This document shows positions 54,659 through 63,184 of a stretch of 64,000 bases of DNA, one piece after another (position 1 is the stretch's first letter; each line of letters begins with the position of its first letter). The notes under the pieces were generated by a model. That model did no database searches. It was not told the DNA's origin and saw only the letters and a program-made list of their open reading frames with translations. The position numbers were made by a program, and so were the translations under genes. This DNA is from Serinicoccus hydrothermalis (GTDB lineage: Bacteria; Actinomycetota; Actinomycetes; Actinomycetales; Dermatophilaceae): contig NZ_CP014989.1 of NCBI RefSeq assembly GCF_001685415.1, forward strand, positions 682,001 through 746,000, written 5' to 3'.

Positions 54659-57298
54659 TCAGCCCGGCGCGTCGGTCCCCTCCGGGAAGAGCCGCGCCCG
54701 CTCGGCGGCGATGACCTCCCGAGCCAGGTCGGCCTCGCTGAGGTCGTGCGCCTCGGGCGCGCTCTTCGCGGTCTCGCTCACCCGCGCGAAGGCGTCGAAC
54801 GCCCGGCTCTTGGCCCCCAGCAGCTCGACCAGCCGCTCGTCCACGCTGTCCTCGGTGAGCAGCCGGTGCACCTGCACCGAGTGCAGCTGGCCCATACGCC
54901 GGGCGCGCGCGATCGCCTGCCACTCCGTGGTCGGCTTGAGCTGCGGCTCGCAGATCACCACGACCGACGCGGCCTGGATGTTGAGCCCCACCCCGACGGC
55001 CTGGATCTGCGCGACGAGCACGGCACCGCCCGGCGCCGCAGAGAAGTCGTCGACCACCTGCTGCCGCTCGGCCGGCGGCACCGACCCGGTCAGCGGCCCG
55101 AAGACCAGCCCTGGCAGCGACTCGGCGACCCGCGCCAGCACGTCACGGAAGTAGGAGAAGACGAGCACCCGACGACCGTTGGCCTCCGCCTCCGCCACGA
55201 ACTCGAGCAGGTGCGCGAGCTTGGCCGACGCCATACCCGACTCGAACGCGGCGCGTCGCATGGCCATGAAGTTCCCCGACCCCACCGCCTCGAGGTATGC
55301 CTGCTCGTCCGCCGCGGACAGCTCCAGCCACTCCTCCACCTCGACCAGCTCGGGCAGCTCGACGAGCACGTCCTCGGTGTTGCGGCGCAGGTAGACCGGC
55401 GCCACCCGGCGGCGGAACTCCAGCGGTGAGTCGCCCATCCCCTCCAGCAGCTCCGGCTGCAGGTAGCCGATGAGCGTGGTGAAGTCGCCGAGCGAGTTCT
55501 CCAGCGGCGTCCCGGTGAGCAGCAGCACCTGCTGGGTGCGGCGCACCAGCGCGCCCACCCGCCGCGAGCGCAGCGCCCGCGGGTTCTTCACGTAGTGCGC
55601 CTCGTCCACCACCAGGCCGTCGAGCTCGAAGCCCTCCAGGCCCTCGGCCAGCGCGCCGAGGGTGCCGTAGCTCGTCACCGCCACGCCACCCTCCCGCCGC
55701 CACCGCGCCAGCTCCTCCTCCCGCGCGGCGCCGTGCAGCCGGCGCGGCGTCAGGTCGGTCTTGCCGGCGATCTCGCGCACCCAGTTGCTCACCACCGCCG
55801 CGGGCGCGACGACGAGGAACCAGCGCCCGCCCTCCGCTGCACGGTGCGCCAGGACCGCGAGCGCCTCGATCGTCTTGCCCAGCCCCATCTCGTCGCCGAT
55901 GACGACCTTGCGCTGCACGAGCGCGAAGCGGGCGGCGAAGCTCTGGTAGCCACGCAGCGACACCCGCAGCAGGCTGTCGTCGAGGTCCTGCGCCCGCGTC
56001 GCCTCGACCACGTCGTCGGGGACGTCGCCGTAGGTGCCGGTCTCCTCCACCAGGCCGAGCTCGGAGAGCAGGGCGAAGTAGAGCGCCGGCCGGTCGGTGA
56101 AGTCCTCCCACGGGTCGGCGGCAGCGACGCCGTCGACCGCGGCACGCAGCTCGCGCGCGTGCTCCAGGACCGGCTCGACGATGCCGAGGAGCTCGACGAC
56201 CGGCGCGTCCCCGACGACGGCGAGGTGCGTCGCGTCCGGCCCCAGCCGCTCGGCGAGCGGCTGCAGCGAGAGCGCGTGGCCGACCACGTCGTCCGCCCTC
56301 GCCGCCTGCCGCAGCACCTCCCAGGTATGCAGTCTCACCAGCAGCTCGGTGGCCTGCGGCGTGCGGTCGTCCGGGTCGAGCCGCAGCGTCGTGCTCTCGT
56401 GCGCCAGGGCGCGCAGGGTGTGCGCGGCGCCGAGCATCCGCTGCGCCGTCACCGGCCCCACCCCCGGCACCGCGGCCAGATCGGCGTGCTCGACGACCTG
56501 CTGCACCGTCCGCACCCCGGCCTCCTCGAGCGCGCCCACCCGGAGCCGCTCCGCAGTCGCCTCGCGCAGCCGGTCGACCGGCATCTGCGCCAGGAGCGCG
56601 GCCACCTGGCTGTCCTTGGCGGCCTCGCCGGCCGCCTCCGCACGGTCCCGCGCCTGCGCCGCGCTGCTGATGACACCGGCCAGCGGCGGCACCAGCTCCG
56701 CCAGGCCCGCGACGGCCCGCGCGGGCAGCACCTCGCGGTGCGACCCCTCCAGGTCGAGCGCGTCGGTCAGCCCGACGCCCGCGTGCAGCGCCGAGGTGAC
56801 CGGCAGCGGCAGGACCGGCTCGCGGGTCCGGGCGTCCAGGCGGTCGAGCCAGGACCGCATACCTCCACCCCAGCCGCGCCGCTGCTCCAGCAGCCAGGTG
56901 GCTGCCCGCTCGGCCTCCTCCCGGCGACGCCCGAAGAGCACCAGCCGCCGCAGACCGAGCAGCCTCTCGGCCAGGTCGCCGCGCGCCGGCAACTCGGTGT
57001 CGAGCCGGTGCAGCAGGCTCTCCCCCGCCGGGTCGACCTCCGGCGCCGAGGCCCAGGCACCGAGGTGACCCAGGAGCACGTCGTCCCCCCGGCTCAGTGG
57101 CAGGACTCGCCAGGTGCCCGCACCCAGCGCCCGCACGATGGCCGAGCGGGCCCGCAGCGAGGAGGCCGCCCGGTCGGCGTCCGCCCGGAGCGCAGCACGG
57201 TGGCTGCGGACGCGACCGGCGACGGCGGCCAGGTCGCGCCCGGCCTCGATCGCCTCCCGCAGCGGTTCTCCCCTCAGCGGACCCGCTGCCACGTCCAC
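54659..57298 (-). CDS. SNF2/DEAH-box helicase with helix-hairpin-helix segment
   Basis: About 879 residues from GTG 57298, overlapping the upstream TY-Chap-like gene by 25 nt. The N-terminal third is unrecognised. A helix-hairpin-helix-like sequence (LAAVPGVGPVTAQRMLGAA) precedes the SNF2 ATPase with GDEMGLGKTIEAL, VVDEAHYVKN and the C-terminal motif AIARARRMGQ. It probably remodels or translocates on DNA. The long alternative frames on both strands are shadows of this GC-rich gene. Confidence 0.87.
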   Translation of the reverse strand: MDVAAGPLRGEPLREAIEAGRDLAAVAGRVRSHRAALRADADRAASSLRARSAIVRALGAGTWRVLPLSRGDDVLLGHLGAWASAPEVDPAGESLLHRLDTELPARGDLAERLLGLRRLVLFGRRREEAERAATWLLEQRRGWGGGMRSWLDRLDARTREPVLPLPVTSALHAGVGLTDALDLEGSHREVLPARAVAGLAELVPPLAGVISSAAQARDRAEAAGEAAKDSQVAALLAQMPVDRLREATAERLRVGALEEAGVRTVQQVVEHADLAAVPGVGPVTAQRMLGAAHTLRALAHESTTLRLDPDDRTPQATELLVRLHTWEVLRQAARADDVVGHALSLQPLAERLGPDATHLAVVGDAPVVELLGIVEPVLEHARELRAAVDGVAAADPWEDFTDRPALYFALLSELGLVEETGTYGDVPDDVVEATRAQDLDDSLLRVSLRGYQSFAARFALVQRKVVIGDEMGLGKTIEALAVLAHRAAEGGRWFLVVAPAAVVSNWVREIAGKTDLTPRRLHGAAREEELARWRREGGVAVTSYGTLGALAEGLEGFELDGLVVDEAHYVKNPRALRSRRVGALVRRTQQVLLLTGTPLENSLGDFTTLIGYLQPELLEGMGDSPLEFRRRVAPVYLRRNTEDVLVELPELVEVEEWLELSAADEQAYLEAVGSGNFMAMRRAAFESGMASAKLAHLLEFVAEAEANGRRVLVFSYFRDVLARVAESLPGLVFGPLTGSVPPAERQQVVDDFSAAPGGAVLVAQIQAVGVGLNIQAASVVVICEPQLKPTTEWQAIARARRMGQLHSVQVHRLLTEDSVDERLVELLGAKSRAFDAFARVSETAKSAPEAHDLSEADLAREVIAAERARLFPEGTDAPG

Positions 57299-57660
57299 CC
57301 TTCGTCCGGTATGCCCGTGCCCAGGGCCTGCAGCGCCGCGACCAGCATGTGGGCGCTCGCCGCGGCGTCCTCCACCCGACCCCAGAAGACGTGGTTCTCG
57401 CTGGTCGCGCCGCGCGGCTGCCGGGCGGGGTCGGACCACCCGGCGCGCTGCAGGGCAGCGGTCTGCTCCGGTGAGAGGTCGGCATACGCGGCGGAGACGC
57501 ACTCGCAGAGTAGGTCGTCACCGAGCCGGGAGACCTGGACGTAGCGCCCGATGGCACCCGGCGGGTCGGGCTCGGCCAGCAGCAGGCTCTCGTGGTCGCC
57601 GAGCGCTCCGATCTCGGCGGTCAGCTCCTCGCGCGTGCGGGTCCAGGCGATGTCGTCCAT
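57274..57660 (-). CDS. TY-Chap-like (YbjN/T3SS-chaperone-fold) protein
   Basis: A 128-residue protein with the pattern of TY-Chap/YbjN-like domains: ESLLLAEPDPPGAIGRYVQV, LLCECVSAAYADLSPEQTAA, and AGWSDPARQ at the end of the core. Such proteins often act as chaperone-like adaptors beside secretion or effector loci. It is divergent from the WXG-like gene cluster across 84 nt, and its 3' end overlaps the SNF2 gene. Assignment is by pattern only. Confidence 0.6.
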   Translation of the reverse strand: MDDIAWTRTREELTAEIGALGDHESLLLAEPDPPGAIGRYVQVSRLGDDLLCECVSAAYADLSPEQTAALQRAGWSDPARQPRGATSENHVFWGRVEDAAASAHMLVAALQALGTGIPDEGWTWQRVR

Positions 57661-57744
57661 CGCCTCAGCGTGGCACGACTTGGGAGCCGCACGCGGTCCG
57701 CCTATCCTGTGAGGTCGACCGAGAGCGAGAGCACGAGGAGAGGG

Positions 57745-58011
57745 ATGTCTGGCTTCGTCGGGGGAGATCCGCAGGAGATGACGGAGGGTTCGCGCGCCCT
57801 GCACCGCACGGGCGGGCGGATCGAGGACGCCGGTGGCGCGCTGCGCGACATCAGCGGCTCCAGCGCGGGCCACGAGGGGTTGTCCACGGCGATCCGCCGC
57901 CTCGGTGCGGCCGTGGGGACCGCGGTCGAGGACACCGGGACCCAGACCAAGATCGCCGCGGCGCTGGCGGACTCCGCGGCCCAGGACATCGACGCGGCCG
58001 GAGGCAGCTGA
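57745..58011 (+). CDS. WXG100/ESAT-6-like small helical protein
   Basis: An 88-residue protein starting MSGFVGGDPQEM, with GAGGAGAGGG upstream. It is predicted to be two helices (MTEGSRALHRTGGRIEDAGG and TQTKIAAALADSAAQDI) around a Gly/Ser turn. The size and position resemble ESX/type VII substrates, but the Trp-x-Gly turn is absent. Its stop overlaps the ATG of the large effector-like gene, with which it may form a secreted dimer. Confidence 0.65.
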   Translation: MSGFVGGDPQEMTEGSRALHRTGGRIEDAGGALRDISGSSAGHEGLSTAIRRLGAAVGTAVEDTGTQTKIAAALADSAAQDIDAAGGS

Positions 58012-59369
58012 TGGTCGCCGGCTTCAGCTATCCCGACGGTGACCCGGGCGGCCTGGACGGGGTCGCCCGCAGTTTGGGCACCCTCTCCGGCGACCTGACC
58101 ACGGAGAAGGGCAACGTCAGCTCCGGCGTCGCGACGACGCTGCGGACCTGGGAGGCCACCCGCTCCGGCGACTTCGAGGACGCCGGGCGCGGCATCACGG
58201 GCACGCTCGACGGCGCCTCCGGGGTGGTCGACGCGGCCCAGGAACAGGTCAGCGGCTTCGCGCGTCGGCTGCGCAACGCCCGCGAGGACATCGACGAGCT
58301 CGAACGGCAGGCGCAGCGCCAGCTGGACCGGATGGACGGCCTCGACTCCGAGGACGACGACTACGACGATACCCGGACCAGCGTGGACACCGAGGTGGCG
58401 CGGCTGCGTCGCCAGGCGCAGGAGATCCGCGACGAGGTGGAGCGCGACGCCACCTCGACCGCGGGCGCCCTCGACGCGGGCACCGAGATCCTCGTCCCTG
58501 AGGCCGGCACGCTGAGCCCCGACCAGGTCGCCCGCCGGGTCCACGGCTCGACCGGCGTCTCGGGCACGAGCACGCCGCTGGCCGCCGGCACGCTCTCCAC
58601 CGAGGACGCCTGGGAGGCGCTGTCCGGTGTGTCCGAGCCGGCGGCCTCGCTCGGCGACCAGGCGCTGGAGTCCTGGCTGGGCTTCCGCCCACCCGTCGGC
58701 GACGGCTCGGTCTCGATGACGCTCTTCGCGCTCGGACAGGTGCAGTTCGGCACGTCCACGGTGGCGAGCTGGATGGCGGACCAGCGCTACTCCCACTTCC
58801 GACCTATCGACGCCGCCGGGCGCACCGTCTCCCCCAGCATGGGCTTCTGGCAGCGCCTCCGGCACGGCGCCGGGCGCTTCCCCACGGCTCGCGGACTGTC
58901 CCCCTGGCAGCGGGCGCGCGGTTTCGACCCGCGCGGGCACTTCAGCGCCCGTCCCTGGCACGGCGGTCAGGCCTCCCGCTGGAGCACCGCCGGCAAGTGG
59001 TTGGGCCGTGGCGGCACCGTGCTTACCGCGGCGACCTCGGCGTGGAACGAGTGGAACGAGAGCGCCAACTACCCCACCGACGAGCGCGTCGGCCGCACCG
59101 TGACGGTGTCCGCCACCACGACCGGAGGTGCGCTGCTGGGTGCCAAGGGCGGCGCCTGGCTCGGCGGTGCCATCGGCACCGCGATCTGCCCCGGGGTGGG
59201 CACCGTCATCGGCGCGGGCGTCGGCGCCCTGGTCGGCGGCTTCGTCGGCTCCCAGGCGGGTGCCTGGCTGGGCGACCAGCTCAAGGACGTCGGCGGGGAC
59301 ATCGCCGACGGGGTCGGGGACGCCCTGGACGCCGCGGGGGACTTCGTCGACGACATCACCCCGTGGTGA
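58011..59369 (+). CDS. Type VII-like effector with C-terminal glycine-zipper membrane domain
   Basis: A 452-residue protein. The N-terminal 200 residues form a helical, WXG/LXG-like region with a coiled coil (RRLRNAREDIDELERQAQRQ). A central domain follows with WLGFRPPVGDG. The C-terminus is a glycine-zipper hydrophobic stretch (about 365-430) with the repeated AWLGGAIGTA and GVGALVGGFVGSQAG, as found in membrane-inserting toxins and Gly-zipper proteins. No nuclease or peptidase motif is evident. It is translationally coupled to the WXG-like gene. Confidence 0.65.
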   Translation: MVAGFSYPDGDPGGLDGVARSLGTLSGDLTTEKGNVSSGVATTLRTWEATRSGDFEDAGRGITGTLDGASGVVDAAQEQVSGFARRLRNAREDIDELERQAQRQLDRMDGLDSEDDDYDDTRTSVDTEVARLRRQAQEIRDEVERDATSTAGALDAGTEILVPEAGTLSPDQVARRVHGSTGVSGTSTPLAAGTLSTEDAWEALSGVSEPAASLGDQALESWLGFRPPVGDGSVSMTLFALGQVQFGTSTVASWMADQRYSHFRPIDAAGRTVSPSMGFWQRLRHGAGRFPTARGLSPWQRARGFDPRGHFSARPWHGGQASRWSTAGKWLGRGGTVLTAATSAWNEWNESANYPTDERVGRTVTVSATTTGGALLGAKGGAWLGGAIGTAICPGVGTVIGAGVGALVGGFVGSQAGAWLGDQLKDVGGDIADGVGDALDAAGDFVDDITPW

Positions 59370-59373
59370 CCCG

Positions 59374-59742
59374 GTGGACCCCTCGCCGCTGACGGTCTCC
59401 GCCCTCGTGCTGGGGCTCCTCCTGCTCGCGCTCGCCGTCTGGGAGCGCGCCGGCCGCGGCGCCCAGGCACGGGCGTGGCTGCGGGCGCCGCGGGAGAGCG
59501 GCATACGCAGGGCGATGTTCGTCTTTCCCGGGATCGGCGTGCTGAGCCTGCTCGTGGGGCTGTCGCCGTGGATGGAGGGGACGCCGCTGCTCGGGCTGCT
59601 GGCGCTCGTGCTGGCCCCGCTCGGGCTGTGGCTGGTCTTCGGGTGGGGCGCGCTGGCCCTGCCCTACCCCCGGTGGTCGGTGCCGGGCTGGGCACGCGAG
59701 ACGATCGGGGCACGCTTCGGCAAGGAGAGGTGGACACGGTGA
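59374..59742 (+). CDS. Three-helix membrane protein in the type VII-like cluster
   Basis: A 122-residue membrane protein from GTG 59374, 4 nt after the effector-like stop. Hydrophobic segments include LTVSALVLGLLLLALAVWER, FPGIGVLSLLVGLSPW and LLGLLALVLAPLGLWLVFGW. Its position directly after a putative membrane-active effector makes an immunity role plausible. It overlaps the next gene by 4 nt (GTGA). Confidence 0.65.
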   Translation: MDPSPLTVSALVLGLLLLALAVWERAGRGAQARAWLRAPRESGIRRAMFVFPGIGVLSLLVGLSPWMEGTPLLGLLALVLAPLGLWLVFGWGALALPYPRWSVPGWARETIGARFGKERWTR

Positions 59743-60197
59743 AGGTCATGCACGAGCCCTCGGGCACCAGCTTCGAGGCACCAGACGGGTGGCAGGTCCA
59801 GGAGACGGGGCACGACGCGGTCCTCACCGTGGTCGAGCCCAAGCACGGCGAGGACGTCGTGCGCGCCAACCTGGTGCTCACCGTCCTCGACACCGGCGGC
59901 CGGTCCTTCCGGGACTGGCAGAACGGCACCGAGGGGCTGTTGCCGGGTGAGCTGCGCGACTACCTCCTCGTCGACCTGCACGCCGTCGAGGTCGACGGCC
60001 GGCCGGGCGGGACGCGGCTGGCGCACCACGTCGACGAGCGCGGGCGCGCCCTGGTGATGGAGCAGCGCTTCGCCGAGGCCGGCGGCACCGGCTACACCCT
60101 CACCGCGACCGTGGACAGCCTGCGCTACCCGCTCATCGCCGACGACATGTCCGCCTGCTGCGCGAGCCTGCGCCTGCCCGAGGCGGTGGAGCGGTGA
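59739..60197 (+). CDS. LpqN/DcrB-like small domain protein
   Basis: A 152-residue protein with the PsbP/LpqN-like pattern: SFEAPDGWQVQETG near the N-terminus, AVLTVVEPKHG, and a late TGYTLTATVDSLRYPLIADD before the final helix. LpqN/LpqT-type proteins recur in ESX and cell-envelope loci. No signal peptide is present here, so it probably acts in the cytoplasm. GTG start overlapping the upstream stop. Confidence 0.62.
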   Translation: MKVMHEPSGTSFEAPDGWQVQETGHDAVLTVVEPKHGEDVVRANLVLTVLDTGGRSFRDWQNGTEGLLPGELRDYLLVDLHAVEVDGRPGGTRLAHHVDERGRALVMEQRFAEAGGTGYTLTATVDSLRYPLIADDMSACCASLRLPEAVER

Positions 60198-60877
60198 GCG
60201 TCGAGGTCAGGGACGGGGGGCTGCTCGTGGACACCGCTACCTGGGCCGGCTGGGCCGACGGCGGTGAGGTCCCCCAGGAGGCGCGCGAGCTCATCGAGCA
60301 GGTGCCGGGCGGGGAGCAGGGCCTGGATGCCGCACGGGCTCCCCTCGTCGTGGTGCAGATCCAGACCGCGACGCCGGGCGGCGTCTTCACCCACGAGGCG
60401 TGGGTCGGGGCCGAGGCGGTCGCCGTGCTCGTCGACCTGGAGGGCACCGACCGCCGGCGCGTGGTCGTGCTCCCGCCGGACCACCTCGGGGCCGCCCTGG
60501 CGCGGGTCGTCGGGATCGCGCCGCGCGCGCACGCCCAGGCCGACCGTGAGCCGCGTGAGGTCAGCGCGGAGGCGCTGGAGGCGTGGTTCGACCCGCAGGC
60601 GTCGGCCGAGGAGCGGGCCGCCGCCGACCTGGGCGCCGACCGGTCCTGGCGCCTCGTGGCCGCGGCCGTCGGCTCGACGCAGGCCCCGCTCATGCTCGCG
60701 GCGCTCGACGGCCGCACCAGCGGGGTCTGGGTGGTCGAGGCGAGCGAGGAGGCGTTGCGCCTGGTCCCCACGACGCCGACGCAGGTATGGCGTGGGCTAA
60801 CCGGTCTGCTCCCCTCCCTCGTGCCGCAGGCCGACCCGGGCGGCCCAGGCGACACGCCACCTGATGCCGAGGCCTGA
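60194..60877 (+). CDS. EspG-like chaperone-fold protein (tentative)
   Basis: A 227-residue protein starting at a GTG that overlaps the previous stop. It has an alternating strand/helix pattern (APLVVVQIQTATPGGVFTHE, AVAVLVDLEGTDRRRVVVLP) with helical sequence between the strand groups, reminiscent of EspG-type ESX chaperones. The likeness is weak. It ends the cluster and overlaps the methyltransferase start by 14 nt. Confidence 0.5.
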   Translation: MSVEVRDGGLLVDTATWAGWADGGEVPQEARELIEQVPGGEQGLDAARAPLVVVQIQTATPGGVFTHEAWVGAEAVAVLVDLEGTDRRRVVVLPPDHLGAALARVVGIAPRAHAQADREPREVSAEALEAWFDPQASAEERAAADLGADRSWRLVAAAVGSTQAPLMLAALDGRTSGVWVVEASEEALRLVPTTPTQVWRGLTGLLPSLVPQADPGGPGDTPPDAEA

Positions 60878-61709
60878 CGGGCGCGGGGCGCGGCGGATCA
60901 CGACGCGCAACGCCGCCTTCCAGCAGTGGTCGGCGCTGCTGACCAACCGCACCAAGCGGCACCGCAGCGGGGACTTCCTCGTGCACGGCGTGCGGCCGAT
61001 CAGCCAGGCGCTCGCCCACGGCTGGTCGGTGCGGGCGCTGCTGCGTCCCGTCGGTGGCCGCCCGTCCTCGTGGGCCGAGCAGGTGTGGGCCGAGGCCGGC
61101 GGCGAGCGGCACGAGCTGGCGCCGGAGCTGCTCGCCGAGCTCGCCCAGCGCGACGACGGGACGCCCGAGCTGGTCGCCGTCGTGGGCATACCGCCGGACG
61201 ACCTCGACCGGGTGCTCGGCGACGGCGCCGGCACCGGGCAGGCGCCGCTGGTGACGGTCTTCGACCGGCCCGGGCAGCCCGGCAACATCGGCACCCTGCA
61301 GCGCTCGATCGACGCCTTCGGCGGCACCGGGCTGGTCGTCACCGGCCACGCCGCCGACCCCTACGACCCCAAGGCCGTGCGCGCCTCGACCGGCTCGTGC
61401 TTCGCCGTGCCGACGGTCCGGGCGGCCGGACCGGGTCCGGTGCTCGACTGGGTCGCGGACCAGCGCGAGCGCGGGGTGCCGCTGCAGGTGTGGGGCACCG
61501 ACGAGGACGGGCGGACCGACCTCGCGGCGGTGCCCTGGGAGCAGCCGGTCGTGCTGGTCATCGGCAACGAGACCCGGGGCCTCGCGCAGGGGTGGCGCGA
61601 GGCGTGCGACGGGATGATCGGCATACCGATGGTGGGGTCGGCGAGCTCGCTCAACGCCGCGGTCGCCGCCTCGGTCGTGCTGCACGCCGCGCTGCGCGCC
61701 CGGGCGTGA
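60864..61709 (+). CDS. SpoU/TrmH-family RNA 2'-O-methyltransferase
   Basis: A 281-residue SPOUT methyltransferase. An N-terminal substrate-binding domain (GDFLVHGVRPISQAL) is followed by the three SpoU motifs: GNIGTLQRSIDAFGG, VLVIGNETRGL and IPMVGSASSLNAAVAASV, which form the trefoil-knot SAM site. The target is tRNA or 23S rRNA. The start overlaps the preceding gene. Confidence 0.9.
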   Translation: MPRPDGRGARRITTRNAAFQQWSALLTNRTKRHRSGDFLVHGVRPISQALAHGWSVRALLRPVGGRPSSWAEQVWAEAGGERHELAPELLAELAQRDDGTPELVAVVGIPPDDLDRVLGDGAGTGQAPLVTVFDRPGQPGNIGTLQRSIDAFGGTGLVVTGHAADPYDPKAVRASTGSCFAVPTVRAAGPGPVLDWVADQRERGVPLQVWGTDEDGRTDLAAVPWEQPVVLVIGNETRGLAQGWREACDGMIGIPMVGSASSLNAAVAASVVLHAALRARA

Positions 61710-61712
61710 GGC

Positions 61713-63116
61713 TCAGCCGGCGCCCACGATGAGCAGGGTGGCGGCGAAGACGATGCCGGAGAGGACCAGCGTCACCAGGGTGTAGCCGAGGATGTCGCGC
61801 ACCCGCAGCCCGGCCACCGCGAGCAGCGGCACCGCCCAGAACGGCTGGATCATGTTGGTCCACTGGTCGCCATAGGCGACGGCCATGATGACCACCGACT
61901 GGTCCACGCCCAGGCTGTCCGCCGCGGTCGCGAAGAGCGGCGCGGTGAGCGCGAATTGGCCGCCGCCGGAGGGGACGAACATGTTGAGCAGGCCGGCGGC
62001 GAGGAAGGTGAAGAAGCCCAGCGTCTGCGCCGAGGAGACCTGCACGAACCACTCGCTGATGATGATCGACAGCCCCGTGGCGCTCATCATGCCGATGATC
62101 CCGGCGTAGAGCGGGTACTGCAGCAGCACCTCGCCGACCGTCGAGCCGCCCGCCCGGATGAGCGCCGCGAGCTCGCGCGCGTTGCCGACGAGCAGCAGGA
62201 TCAGCGCGAGGAAGGTCCAGTTGACGATGTCGAGGTTGAGGACGAAGCCGTTGCGCAGGAAGAAGATGACGAGGTAGGCCGAGAGCAGCACCCCGGCCAG
62301 CACCGTCACCCCACGGAAGCCGTCGATGCGGTCGGCGGGCACCGGGGTGGCCGTCTCGGCGGCGGTGTCCGCGCCCTTGGCCGGGTTGCCGCGCTTCGGC
62401 GACCTCGCGGCCTTCGTGCCCCCGGAGCCGGAGTCGCCGAAGACCTCGTCCGGGGCGAGCACGATCTCGTCGTGCTGGCGCGGGGCGAGCAGCATCATCG
62501 CGCCGACGACCACGACCAGGGTGACGACGACGGCGATGATGTTCCACGAGGAGAACGTGGTCCGGGTGACCTCGACCAGGCCGCCGGGCAGATCGGTGTA
62601 GGCGCCGCCCTCGGTGGCGGCGTTGAGCGGCCCGGAGCCGGAGTAGCCCATGTGCCAGACGACGAAGCCGGAGTAGCCCGAGGCCACGAGCAGCGGGTAG
62701 TGCAGCTTGGTCCCGCGGTCGCGGAAGACGCGGGCGACCTCGACGGCCATGACCCCGGCGACGATGAGGCCGAGGCCGAAGCTGATGAGCGAGGCGATCC
62801 CGCCCATGAGCGCGACGAAGCCGTAGGCCTGCCGCGGCCCGCGCGGGAGGGAGGCGACCCGGACGAGCAGGCGGTGCACCGGCGGCACGTTGGCCAGCGT
62901 GTAGCCCAGCAGGAGCACGAGGGCGACCTGGGTCATGAACGCCAGCAGCCCGGTCAGCCCGTCGCCCCACGCGAGGATGACGTCGGCCAGGCCGGTGTCG
63001 GTCATCGTCAGCGCCATCGTGCCGACCACGAGGGTCAGCAGGATCGCGAGGGCGAACGAGCCGGGCAGCCAGCGTTCGACGAAGCGGGCCAGCGGGCGGG
63101 AGAGGGTCGAGAGCAT
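61713..63116 (-). CDS. AtoE-family short-chain fatty acid transporter
   Basis: A 467-residue polytopic membrane protein from ATG 63116. It has AtoE-type sequence throughout, for example FISFGLGLIVAG-like (IASLISFGLGLIVAGVM), GYSGFVVWHMGYSGSGPL, and FVPSGGGQFALTAPLF near residue 380, with about eleven membrane segments. AtoE proteins take up acetoacetate and other short-chain acids. It follows the APH-fold gene on the same strand by 68 nt. Confidence 0.9.
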   Translation of the reverse strand: MLSTLSRPLARFVERWLPGSFALAILLTLVVGTMALTMTDTGLADVILAWGDGLTGLLAFMTQVALVLLLGYTLANVPPVHRLLVRVASLPRGPRQAYGFVALMGGIASLISFGLGLIVAGVMAVEVARVFRDRGTKLHYPLLVASGYSGFVVWHMGYSGSGPLNAATEGGAYTDLPGGLVEVTRTTFSSWNIIAVVVTLVVVVGAMMLLAPRQHDEIVLAPDEVFGDSGSGGTKAARSPKRGNPAKGADTAAETATPVPADRIDGFRGVTVLAGVLLSAYLVIFFLRNGFVLNLDIVNWTFLALILLLVGNARELAALIRAGGSTVGEVLLQYPLYAGIIGMMSATGLSIIISEWFVQVSSAQTLGFFTFLAAGLLNMFVPSGGGQFALTAPLFATAADSLGVDQSVVIMAVAYGDQWTNMIQPFWAVPLLAVAGLRVRDILGYTLVTLVLSGIVFAATLLIVGAG

Positions 63117-63184
63117 CGTTGCTCCTCCGTGTGTGTTCTGGTGGTGCGGGTGGTGGTGGGTGGACGGGTCGGGGTGGCTGCGCC

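Noticed and set aside
55143-57557. About 800-codon minus-strand frame parallel to the second SNF2 gene
   Set aside because: Translation is Gly/Ala/Arg-rich noise; the conserved helicase motifs are all in the frame ending at 54659.
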